Source: Candidatus Tanganyikabacteria bacterium (GTDB lineage Bacteria; Cyanobacteriota; Sericytochromatia; S15B-MN24; VGJW01). Taken from it: a stretch of 34,185 bases of DNA. Of the stretch, positions 1-6,051 are shown one piece after another. The notes below the pieces were generated by a model. The model saw nothing but the letters and a program-made list of their open reading frames with translations. It ran no database searches and was not told the DNA's origin. The position numbers were made by a program, and so were the translations under genes. The stretch covers positions 1 to 34,185 of the forward strand of contig VGJY01000028.1 of NCBI GenBank assembly GCA_016867235.1, given 5' to 3'. The first letter of the stretch is position 1. The number at the start of each line of letters is the position of its first letter.

Positions 1-474
1 CCGCCCAGACCGAAGCCCGCGCCACCGGCCAGGCCGGCCCCGGCCAAGCCCGCCGCTCCCGCGGCGCCCCAGCCCGCGGCCGCCGCGAAACCCAAGGTCG
101 TCTTCCTGCCCAACGTCCCGGGCGATCGCATCCTGCAGCTGTTCAACCCGCCCCACGTCTCGCTGGGCCAGAACCTGGTGCTGCGCCACGGGCGCGCCGG
201 CCCGCGCGGCTACGGCTGGACGCGCATCGTCACCGAGCATCCGAACGTGCAGGTCGCCGACATCGCCCGCGCCGCGACCTACCCGCACCAGGTCTGGAGC
301 GACGGCCGCACCTTCCTGTACCTGCGCTGGAGCGAGGACCAGAACGGCGCGCTGGTCATCCAGGTGGCGGGCGACCTGATCGTCAACGCCCAGTGGGCCA
401 CCTACGAGGAACTCCTGTACTGGCTGGGCCCCGGCCACGTCTACCCGCGCCTGGTCTACCAGGGCGCGCGGTAG
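1..474 (+). CDS. Hypothetical protein with Pro/Ala-rich linker, 5' end outside window
   Basis: The frame is open from the first base, so the start lies upstream and the ATG-like codons inside are not the true start. The visible 157 residues begin with about 35 residues of Pro/Ala/Lys low-complexity linker, followed by a compact C-terminal domain of about 115 residues. That domain is rich in aromatic residues ([29 protein letters not shown]) and is probably beta-rich. I do not recognise the family. The linker and small folded end resemble periplasmic or envelope proteins such as TonB-like or secretion-associated C-termini, but this is only an analogy. It ends 4 bases from the convergent DAHP synthase, leaving no room for a separate terminator. 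Confidence 0.6.
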   Translation, partial: PPRPKPAPPARPAPAKPAAPAAPQPAAAAKPKVVFLPNVPGDRILQLFNPPHVSLGQNLVLRHGRAGPRGYGWTRIVTEHPNVQVADIARAATYPHQVWSDGRTFLYLRWSEDQNGALVIQVAGDLIVNAQWATYEELLYWLGPGHVYPRLVYQGAR

Positions 475-478
475 CCTC

Positions 479-1525
479 CTACGCCGGCGCGCGCTCCAGG
501 TCCACGGACGCGACCGTGCGGCCGACGGCGGCCGCCACCGAGCGGACGCCGTCCATCAGGTCGGCGAACTGCCCGGGATACAGCGACTGCGGCCCGTCGG
601 ACCGCGCGCGGTCGGGATCGGGGTGGACCTCGATGATGAGGCCGTCGGATCCGGCGGCGACGGCCGCCAGGCCCATCGGGGCGACCAGGGTGCGCCGGCC
701 GGTGCCGTGCGACGGGTCGGTGATGATGGGCAGGTGCGACAGTTGCTTGAGAGACGGGATGGCCGCCAGGTCCATCATGTTGCGGGTGTAGTCTTCGAAC
801 GACCGTACGCCGCGCTCGCAGAGGATGACTCGCTCGTTGCCCTCGGCCAGCAGGTACTCGGCCGCGAGCAGGAACTCCTTGAACGTCGCCGACAGGCCCC
901 GCTTGAGCAGCACGGGCTTGAGCGCCTGGCCGGCCCGCTTGAGCAGGGAGAAATTCTGCATGTTGCGCGCGCCGATCTGGATGATGTCGGCGTACTCCTC
1001 GACCATGTCGATCGATTCGTGGTCGATGGCCTCGGTGACGATTTTGAGGCCGAAACGGTCGCGGGCCCTGGCGAGGAGCTTGAGGCCCTCCAGCCCCAGT
1101 CCCTGGAACGCGTAGGGCGACGTGCGCGGCTTGAAGGCGCCGCCGCGCAGCATGCGCGCCCCGGCCTGCTTGACCGCCGCGGCGGTCGCCATGACCTGCT
1201 CCTCGGACTCGACCGCACAGGGGCCCGCCATCACCACGATTTCCTGGCCGCCGACCACCAGGCCGCCGCCCACGTCGATCACGGTGGACTCGGCCCGCCA
1301 CTCGCGGCTCACCAGCTTGTACGGCGCCGAGACGTGGATGACCTCCACCACGCCCGGCAGGCCCTCCAGGCGCTTGCTGTCCACGCGCCCGTCGTTGCCC
1401 ACGACGCCGATGGCCGTGCGCTGGCCTCCGGGGATGGGCCGGGCCTGGTAACCCATGTCCACGATGATGTCCACGACCGTCTGGATCTGGTCGGGGGTGG
1501 CCGCGTGGTGCATGACGACAAGCAT
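479..1525 (-). CDS. aroF: 3-deoxy-7-phosphoheptulonate (DAHP) synthase, type I-beta
   Basis: Condenses phosphoenolpyruvate and erythrose 4-phosphate to DAHP, the first step of the shikimate pathway, in the cytoplasm. The 348-residue protein has an N-terminal ferredoxin-like regulatory domain (about 1-70), as in the Thermotoga-type enzyme, then the (beta/alpha)8 barrel. Family motifs are intact: GPCAVES at 101-107 with metal-binding Cys103, KPRTSPYAF at 132-140, GARNMQNF near 185-192, and DPSHGTGRR at 270-278. The N-terminal domain in this family mediates feedback inhibition by aromatic amino acids (established for relatives, inferred here). The frame extends further upstream, but the ATG at 1525 is preceded by GAGGAGA at proper spacing and starts the conserved domain, so I use it. 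It is transcribed divergently from the peroxiredoxin, with a 118-base shared intergenic region, and no other aro gene is adjacent. Confidence 0.93.
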   Translation of the reverse strand: MLVVMHHAATPDQIQTVVDIIVDMGYQARPIPGGQRTAIGVVGNDGRVDSKRLEGLPGVVEVIHVSAPYKLVSREWRAESTVIDVGGGLVVGGQEIVVMAGPCAVESEEQVMATAAAVKQAGARMLRGGAFKPRTSPYAFQGLGLEGLKLLARARDRFGLKIVTEAIDHESIDMVEEYADIIQIGARNMQNFSLLKRAGQALKPVLLKRGLSATFKEFLLAAEYLLAEGNERVILCERGVRSFEDYTRNMMDLAAIPSLKQLSHLPIITDPSHGTGRRTLVAPMGLAAVAAGSDGLIIEVHPDPDRARSDGPQSLYPGQFADLMDGVRSVAAAVGRTVASVDLERAPA

Positions 1526-1643
1526 CGGTCTCTCCTCGGGTGCTCCCGCCCCCAGTCTAGGCGAACCGGGGCGGGGACGGCAACCGCCGCCCTGCACGAC
1601 GTCCCTCGTCCGCCCGCCTGACCCGCGGTGGTAAGATCTCGGC

Positions 1644-2147
1644 ATGTTCAGCTTCCTGCTTCCCATGGCCGCCGCCGCGGTGGTCGTCGGCCAGGCGGCG
1701 CCGCCGTTCGAACTTCTCGACGACCAGGGCGCAAAGGTGAAACTCGCGGATTTCCGAGGCAAGAAGGTTGTGCTGGCTTTCTTCCCGAAGGCGTTCACTC
1801 CTGGCTGAGAGCGCGAGATGAAGGCGTTTACCGCTGATTACGAGAAGTTCCAGCAGGTCGGCGCCGAGATCCTGGGGGTCTCCCAGGACCAGGTGGGCAC
1901 GCAGCGCAAGTTCCGCATCCACTGCGCGACGCCGTTTCCCCTGCTGTCGGACGCGGGAGGCAAGGTCGCCAGGGCGTATGGCGTGGCGATGCCCGTCATC
2001 GGCGTGTCTCGTCGCGTCACGTTCCTGATCGACCGGCAGGGCGTCGTGCGCCACGTCGCGGACGGAATGCCCGACGACGCCGCTCTCCTGGAGGTCCTCG
2101 CCTCCTGGGACCTAGACGAGAGGAAACCCGATGTCGGCAAACCATGA
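1644..2147 (+). CDS. Peroxiredoxin, probable selenoprotein (in-frame TGA at peroxidatic Cys)
   Basis: A thiol/selenol peroxidase of the PrxQ/AhpE-like group that would reduce hydroperoxides using thioredoxin or a similar donor. One frame runs from the ATG at 1644 to the TGA at 2147 with a single internal TGA at 1806-1808. It reads FPKAFTPG-[TGA]-EREMKAF, so the TGA sits exactly where the family has its peroxidatic Cys (normally TPGCT.E). Peroxiredoxin homology continues on both sides: GQAAPPFELLDDQG before, and LGVSQDQ, PFPLLSD, ARAYGV, RRVTFLID after. Read through as selenocysteine, it gives 167 residues with Sec55, a normal length. Cys94 (RIHC) is the only other Cys, so there is no classic PrxQ resolving Cys five residues downstream. 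The first 16 residues are hydrophobic and could be a short leader. Later ATG/GTG starts have no better ribosome binding site. A nonsense mutation or sequencing error is the alternative; simple annotation would split the gene in two. Confidence 0.8.
1806..1808 (+). other. In-frame TGA, proposed selenocysteine codon
   Basis: This TGA is the only stop between the peroxiredoxin ATG and its terminal TGA, in the same frame as both flanks. It replaces the catalytic Cys codon of the TPGC motif. Selenocysteine insertion at this position is known for bacterial Prx selenoproteins; no sel gene is in the window, so recoding is inferred. Confidence 0.7.
1823..1835 (+). promoter_or_regulatory. Possible bacterial SECIS hairpin
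   Basis: Just downstream of the TGA, bases 1823-1826 (GGCG) can pair with 1832-1835 (CGCT, one G-U pair) around the loop TTTAC. The apical loop lies about 18-23 bases after the TGA, within the distance range described for bacterial SECIS elements. The stem is short, and the preferred G at the start of the loop appears only if the top pair is open, so the element is weak by eye. Confidence 0.28.
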
Positions 2148-2475
2148 GCGCCATCTCCGCCTGAAACTCCGTTGCGGTTGCACGAGCGCGCTGGTCCGGC
2201 GGGAACCGGACGAGAAGTTCGTCGCCGGACCGTTCGATCGCGACCCGGGATGCCGCCTCCACGAGAGTCCGCCGGGTGCGGGCACGCCGGTAACCGGCTT
2301 CGGGCCGTACCCCGAGTGGTCGGCGAACCTGGCGCTGCGCGTCGCTTCCCTTCCCGAGGCGGGAGGACTGATGGAACGCGAGCACGCTTTCGTGCTCGAC
2401 GAGCAGTTCGTCTTCTTCGGAGAAGGCGCCGACCCGCGGCCCCTGGGCCCCATCGCCGACGCCCGCTGGAACTGA
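2131..2475 (+). CDS. Hypothetical protein overlapping the peroxiredoxin
   Basis: A 114-residue soluble protein of unknown family. The ATG at 2131 lies inside the last 17 bases of the peroxiredoxin gene and is preceded by GAGGAAA at good spacing, so the two genes are probably translated from one message. Visible features are an N-terminal basic/hydrophobic strand, RCGCTSALVRR (two Cys separated by Gly, near residues 15-17), a third Cys in RDPGCRL, and a C-terminal part rich in Gly/Pro and acidic residues. There is no signal peptide or membrane segment. The Cys pair next to a redox enzyme could suggest a redox or metal role, but nothing in the sequence proves it. Confidence 0.6.
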   Translation: MSANHERHLRLKLRCGCTSALVRREPDEKFVAGPFDRDPGCRLHESPPGAGTPVTGFGPYPEWSANLALRVASLPEAGGLMEREHAFVLDEQFVFFGEGADPRPLGPIADARWN

Positions 2476-2487
2476 TCTCCTCAGGGG

Positions 2488-2513
2488 TTAACCGAAACCT
2501 TACCCGACGATAA
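2488..2513 (+). promoter_or_regulatory. Possible promoter (TTAA...GACGATAA) upstream of the 2599 gene
   Basis: An AT-rich island in otherwise GC-rich DNA carries TTAA at 2488 and GACGATAA at 2506-2513, separated by 14 bases. This resembles a sigma28 (FliA) site, whose consensus -10 is GCCGATAA. A similar CGATAA occurs upstream of the genes starting at 5539 and 22759. The transcript leader would be about 75 bases. This rests on pattern alone. Confidence 0.25.
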
Positions 2514-2598
2514 GAAAGAACCCTCCGGGCCAAGACGAAAAGAACACTACGTTAACACCGGAGTCGAGGAGTCGGTTTTCACCGTAGGAGGGTTTCAC

Positions 2599-3150
2599 AT
2601 GGCGGTCGGAGCTATCGGCGCACCCAAGGTTTCCGCTCCTGGCGGATACCAGAAGCCCCCAGCGGTTTACGACCAGGTGAAGTCGGTCGTCGTGCCCGCC
2701 GGCGCGTGGCTCTACCAGAACGTCTGGAAGCCCAGCCAGGGTATCGTCAAGCCGGCCGGCAACTTCTGGAAGGAACTCGGCCAGTCGACCCTGAAGAACA
2801 ACGTCATGAGCGCCCTGTGGTACGACGGCGTCGGCTCCGTGGTCCGCAACGGCCTCGCCCTCATCCAGGGCAAGGAGAACGTGCAAAGGGCCGCCGGCAA
2901 CATCGTCGCGGATGTCGGCATCGGCGCCGGCAAGGGCATCGTGTCCGGCCTGGCCGTCACGGGCGCCACGATGGGCCTGACCGCCATCGGCCTCACCGCC
3001 GCTCCGTTCCTGCTGGGGTGGCCGATCATGCTCGGCACCATCGGCGTCAGCATGCTCGCCTACAAGTTCCTCAACAAGGCCGATCAGAAGTACGGCTGGC
3101 ACCAGAAGGTCAGCGATTTCGTCACCAGCAAGCTGGGCGGCGACAAGTAG
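2599..3150 (+). CDS. Hypothetical protein with Gly-rich hydrophobic C-terminal region
   Basis: A 183-residue protein I do not recognise. The ATG at 2599 follows a near-ideal Shine-Dalgarno AGGAGG at 2586-2591, so strong translation is expected. The N-terminus (Ala/Gly/Pro-rich, no signal peptide) leads into an amphipathic region (residues 25-95, with VYDQVKSVV, LYQNVWKP and FWKEL). Then come about 55 Gly/Ala-rich hydrophobic residues (about 105-160; GIGAGKGIVSGLAV, then MGLTAIGLTAAPFLLGW and a third hydrophobic segment). It closes with a charged tail ending in KLGGDK. The hydrophobic part could form two or three membrane helices, or a membrane-inserting hairpin like those of glycine-zipper proteins. 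It is the first of four neighbouring genes of unknown role whose products lack signal peptides, and is followed by a strong hairpin at 3165-3194. Confidence 0.75.
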   Translation: MAVGAIGAPKVSAPGGYQKPPAVYDQVKSVVVPAGAWLYQNVWKPSQGIVKPAGNFWKELGQSTLKNNVMSALWYDGVGSVVRNGLALIQGKENVQRAAGNIVADVGIGAGKGIVSGLAVTGATMGLTAIGLTAAPFLLGWPIMLGTIGVSMLAYKFLNKADQKYGWHQKVSDFVTSKLGGDK

Positions 3151-3164
3151 ACTTTTCCGGAAAT

Positions 3165-3194
3165 CAGGGGCCCTGGTTGCGACCGGGGCCCCTG
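3165..3194. terminator. Strong hairpin between convergent genes
   Basis: Thirty bases fold into a 13-bp stem (one G-T wobble, otherwise fully paired) with the tetraloop TGCG. The arms start CAGGGGCCC and end GGGCCCCTG. It lies 15 bases after the 2599 gene and 15 bases before the end of the convergent 3209 gene. There is no long T tract on either side, only TT/AA-rich flanks. It fits a bidirectional terminator or an mRNA 3'-end stabiliser. Confidence 0.6.
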
Positions 3195-3208
3195 AACTCG
3201 TTGAAAGT

Positions 3209-4204
3209 CTAACTGCGCCGCCGGGTGGCGATGGCAGTCAATTCCTCGAACATCTGCTGGAACATCTTGCGGTAGATCTGCAACGCGCCCATGTGGCGGA
3301 CGATCATTGCTTCTTCCCGCTTGATCTTCGCCTTGTCGCCCACGACCTCCAGGGTCGAGAAGCGCTCGCGCTTGAGCGGGTTGATCAGGCGGGGATCGTC
3401 CTCGGGGGCGATCTGCTTGCCGTCCTTGTCCCTGAGCTCGAGTTCGACGCCGTCGATCATCGTGCTGCCCCACACCTGGAGCAGCGTGCTCGCCTGCTCG
3501 GTGAAGGACATGGCGTCGTTGGTGAACTTGCCGTTGCCGTCCCGCTTGTTCTCGTGGATGAAGACGTTCTCGAGGCCCATCTCCTTGCCGATCTCGGCGA
3601 GAACCCCGGGGATGACCTTCTGGAACTCCTCGGCCGCCTTGTTGACGGCCTCCACGTCCGCGCGGGTGGCGTCGATCTTGGCCTTGAGCTCGCCGATGAT
3701 GCGCTCGCCGTTGTCGACCCAGTACTTCGAATCGTCCCAGTCGCGCTTGATGGCGTCGAACTCGCGCTGCGCCTGGCCCAGTCGCGCCCTGGCCGCCGCC
3801 ACCGCGTTGGGATCCTCGGGATCGGTATTGTCCAGATCCGAGCGGGCGGCGCCCAGCTTGGCTTCCGCGTCGTTCTTATTCTTGTCGAGGGCCTCGAAGC
3901 GGTTGGCGTGGAACTGGATCTTGTCGGCGGTCTCGTTGAACTCCTTGACGGCCGCGCTCTGCCGCTCCTCGGCGACCTTGCCCAGTTCCTGCAGCTTCTT
4001 GAGCTTGCCGTCGAAGACCTTGACCATGTCGGCGGCGACCTTGGCATTATGGATGATGTCGTCGATCTTGTTGGGGCCGATCGACCACGTGAAGCCGGTC
4101 GAGCGCAGGCGGATGCCGAAGAGCTCGACGCCCTTGCCCTTGCCGGCATCGCGGATGGCCTTGACGTCGACCACGCCCGGCAGCTGGTTGGTGATGTCCG
4201 ACAT
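3209..4204 (-). CDS. Hypothetical coiled-coil protein
   Basis: A 331-residue, highly charged, helical protein. The frame is open further upstream, but ATG 4204 (MSDITNQLPG) has GAGGAGA eight to nine bases before it and begins the well-behaved sequence, so I use it. Residues about 60-240 show heptad-like patterns of long coiled coils (KVFDGKLKKLQELGKVAEER, AARARLGQAQREFDAIKRDW, ELKAKIDATRADVEAVNKAA). A C-terminal region of mixed composition (EMGLENVFIHENKRDG; EDDPRLINP) ends in a basic helix. There is no signal peptide or membrane segment. I do not recognise the family; a structural, scaffold or secreted effector/needle-associated role would be speculation. It is divergent from the 4323 gene across a 118-base intergenic region containing AT-rich patches. 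Confidence 0.75.
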   Translation of the reverse strand: MSDITNQLPGVVDVKAIRDAGKGKGVELFGIRLRSTGFTWSIGPNKIDDIIHNAKVAADMVKVFDGKLKKLQELGKVAEERQSAAVKEFNETADKIQFHANRFEALDKNKNDAEAKLGAARSDLDNTDPEDPNAVAAARARLGQAQREFDAIKRDWDDSKYWVDNGERIIGELKAKIDATRADVEAVNKAAEEFQKVIPGVLAEIGKEMGLENVFIHENKRDGNGKFTNDAMSFTEQASTLLQVWGSTMIDGVELELRDKDGKQIAPEDDPRLINPLKRERFSTLEVVGDKAKIKREEAMIVRHMGALQIYRKMFQQMFEELTAIATRRRS

Positions 4205-4322
4205 GCGCGCAGATCTCCTCAGCGCTCTTGTCCCCCGAGGGCCGCCGCTCCTGGCGCGGTTTTGCACAAGCCTAACGGGAAATTGCGGGTGCTTAACAAA
4301 CGAAACCGGGAATACTGGAACC

Positions 4323-4697
4323 ATGTCGAACATAACCGGTCCGCTGCGCGGGGCATCCATCCAGGTTCCAAAGGGCGGTCCCGCCCCGCTTCCCGACGAT
4401 CTGGTAAAGGAGAGCGCGGCCCTGGCGAAGGACTACCTCGCCAAGGGCGGCGAAGTGCCGGACGATCTGGTCGAGGCGATCGCCGCGAAGGTCGAGGCGC
4501 ACCTCGCGAGCCAGGGCAAGACCGTGGATGCGGCCAAGCTGCGCGACGGCATCCGGCATGGTCTGGCGCAACTGGCCGATCGGCCCGCGGGCAGCCAGAT
4601 GACCGACAACCAGCTCGAGGGAGCCGCCCGCGGCGGCCTGACCAGTCTGATCGCCCAGCTAGGCGGCAAGCCGGGAATCGGCACTCACGGGATGTAG
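4323..4697 (+). CDS. Small hypothetical helical protein
   Basis: A 124-residue protein with no recognised family. It starts at the ATG at 4323; the frame is open upstream only because it shadows the opposite-strand gene. The N-terminal 25 residues are Gly/Pro-rich (MSNITGPLRGASIQVPKGG). An alpha-helical acidic region follows with an internal echo: LPDDLVKESAAL and VPDDLVEAIAAK both carry the PDDLV motif about 22 residues apart. The C-terminus is Gly-rich and ends in GIGTHGM. It has no signal peptide. The short N-terminal style resembles the proteins encoded at 2599 and 3209. It ends in a palindrome shared with the convergent peptidase gene. Confidence 0.65.
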   Translation: MSNITGPLRGASIQVPKGGPAPLPDDLVKESAALAKDYLAKGGEVPDDLVEAIAAKVEAHLASQGKTVDAAKLRDGIRHGLAQLADRPAGSQMTDNQLEGAARGGLTSLIAQLGGKPGIGTHGM

Positions 4698-4708
4698 CCC
4701 GCGGGCTA
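4695..4708. repeat. 14-base palindrome carrying both stop codons of convergent genes
   Basis: TAGCCCGCGGGCTA is a perfect inverted repeat. Its left TAG (4695-4697) is the stop of the 4323 gene, and its right CTA (4706-4708) is the TAG stop of the minus-strand peptidase gene. It may form a small termination hairpin, but it has no T tract. Confidence 0.7.
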
Positions 4709-5539
4709 GCCGACGGCGATCCCGTAGCCGCCGTTGGTATTCGAGGTGATGTAGTACCGGAGTTCGTCCTCGCTGACGCTCCGGGCGCGGCTGTCCGCCG
4801 GATCGAGCACCAGGAAGTTGCCGTAGGCATCCAGGCCGGTCAGCAGCACGTAGTGGCCCGAGGTGCGGGAGGGGTCTTCGTGGGGCCGCATCGCGAAGTA
4901 GTCGCCGTTGGCGATCACGAACTTCCCGGCCCGCAACTGGTCGGCGATCCAGCCCACCTGGCCCCCGGGCCGGATCTGGGCGGGCAGGCCCATGGTCTGC
5001 GCCATCGCCGCGATGCCGTTGACCGACGTGCCGGCCTCGGTGGTCTTGCCGATGGACCCGAGGTAGTTGATCAACTGGGCGTCGCCCAGGTTGCCGCCGT
5101 AGCCGATCGCCCGGGCGATCATCGCCGCGGTCGTGGGCCCGCAGTTGGCGTTGCCGTTGGTGTAGCCGTACTCGCGGCCGGCCGGCGTGTACTGGCTCAT
5201 GTAGGGGACGCCTCGCGCCGGCGCGGGACCGCCGGCCGGAGTGCCGAGGGCCGCGCTCAGCTGCGCCCAGATGCTCGTCGCTTGCGGCGGGGCCGAAGGG
5301 GCCTGGTTGAGCTGACCCAGGGGAACGAACGTGCCTGTCTGGAAGCCGTAGACCGGCGCCGTGTCGGGCTGATACACGGGCTGGGCGGGCGGGGCGGCCG
5401 CGGGAGCCGGAGCGTAGGCCGGCGGCGCATACGCGGCGGGCGTCGGCGCGTAAGCCGGGGCGGGCGGCGGCGGAGCATAGACCGGCGCCTGGTCCGCATG
5501 GAGCGGGACCATGCCATACGCCCGGATCGTCTCGGCCAC
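4706..5539 (-). CDS. C39-like papain-fold cysteine peptidase with Pro/Ala/Tyr-rich N-terminus
   Basis: The C-terminal domain (about residues 110-277) matches the C39-like peptidase pattern: NANCGPTTAAM with nucleophile Cys133, SGHYVLLTGLD with His229, and FLVLDPADS with Asp246. This gives a full Cys-His-Asp set, so an active peptidase or deamidase/acyltransferase-type enzyme is expected. Residues about 15-60 are a low-complexity run of YAPPPPAP/YAPTP-type repeats, a flexible spacer or surface-binding stretch. No Sec signal peptide precedes it, which is unusual if the enzyme acts outside the cell. I start at GTG 5539, which has AGGA and GAGGG upstream. A TTG at 5560 gives seven more residues, but lies only a few bases from a CGATAA -10-like site, which favours the later start. 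Substrate unknown. Confidence 0.78.
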   Translation of the reverse strand: MAETIRAYGMVPLHADQAPVYAPPPPAPAYAPTPAAYAPPAYAPAPAAAPPAQPVYQPDTAPVYGFQTGTFVPLGQLNQAPSAPPQATSIWAQLSAALGTPAGGPAPARGVPYMSQYTPAGREYGYTNGNANCGPTTAAMIARAIGYGGNLGDAQLINYLGSIGKTTEAGTSVNGIAAMAQTMGLPAQIRPGGQVGWIADQLRAGKFVIANGDYFAMRPHEDPSRTSGHYVLLTGLDAYGNFLVLDPADSRARSVSEDELRYYITSNTNGGYGIAVG

Positions 5540-5625
5540 TCTTCCTCGTTCCCTCTTCAATAGGCTTATCGCCCGCGAAGCGAGAAATTCGAGAAAGCGA
5601 CGGCTAAGCTAGGTCCAAGGAAAGG

Positions 5626-6051
5626 TTAATGACCGCCAGAGGCCTCGGCGAGCGCGTGGAAGGCCTCGTGGACCTCCTCGAAGGCCTTGGCGAACTTCTT
5701 GTCGTCCTGCTTGGCCGCGTCGAGGTTGCTCACCGCCTTGACCAGCTTGTCCCGCTGCGAGCGCTTGGCCCGCGCTCCCGGGGGCAGCGGCACTGCGGCC
5801 AGGGCCGCGGCCTTGGCCTTGAGTTCGGGGACCTTCCGCTTGATGCTGCCGTAGTCCTTCTTCGGGAAGGCGTCGTGCCACAGCGGCCGCAGCGAGTCGT
5901 GGAAGGCCTCCAGCCCCTTGGCGAGGGGCCCGGTGAAGGAGTGGTGCTGCTCGTGGCCCGCGTGGTGGTCGTGCTTCAGCGCGTCGGCGGGCGTCGTGAG
6001 CGATCCCCCGCCGACGGCCAGCGAGAAGGCGAGCAGGGCATGCGCGATCAT
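5626..6051 (-). CDS. Secreted His-rich small helical protein
   Basis: A 141-residue protein with a Sec signal peptide (hydrophobic residues 3-16, likely cleavage after ADA near residue 24). A histidine cluster follows at 27-37 (HDHHAGHEQHH) suited to binding Cu, Zn or Ni. The rest is Lys/Ala-rich helices (KGLEAFHDSLRPLWHD, then AKAFEEVHEAFHALAEA), consistent with a small periplasmic helical bundle. Its ATG overlaps the stop of the aminotransferase gene in an ATGA arrangement, so the two are translationally coupled. No named family is recognised. A periplasmic metal-binding role is inferred from composition, and its link to pyrimidine catabolism genes is unexplained. Confidence 0.75.
   Translation of the reverse strand: MIAHALLAFSLAVGGGSLTTPADALKHDHHAGHEQHHSFTGPLAKGLEAFHDSLRPLWHDAFPKKDYGSIKRKVPELKAKAAALAAVPLPPGARAKRSQRDKLVKAVSNLDAAKQDDKKFAKAFEEVHEAFHALAEASGGH

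Noticed and set aside
178-474. Independent 98-residue gene starting at 178
   Set aside because: The frame is open to base 1 with a coherent Pro/Ala linker and fold upstream, so 178 is internal.
1526-1798. 90-residue N-terminal extension of DAHP synthase
   Set aside because: The extension reads across the divergent peroxiredoxin start and has no family similarity; ATG 1525 has a clear ribosome site.
1644-2147. Peroxiredoxin as a pseudogene
   Set aside because: There is no frameshift or second stop, homology is continuous, and the stop is TGA precisely at the catalytic Cys. Not excluded, but less likely than selenocysteine.
3293-5563. 756-codon plus-strand frame through the coiled-coil and peptidase genes
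   Set aside because: It lies antisense to two genes with good ribosome sites and recognisable features; its composition is that of a shadow frame.
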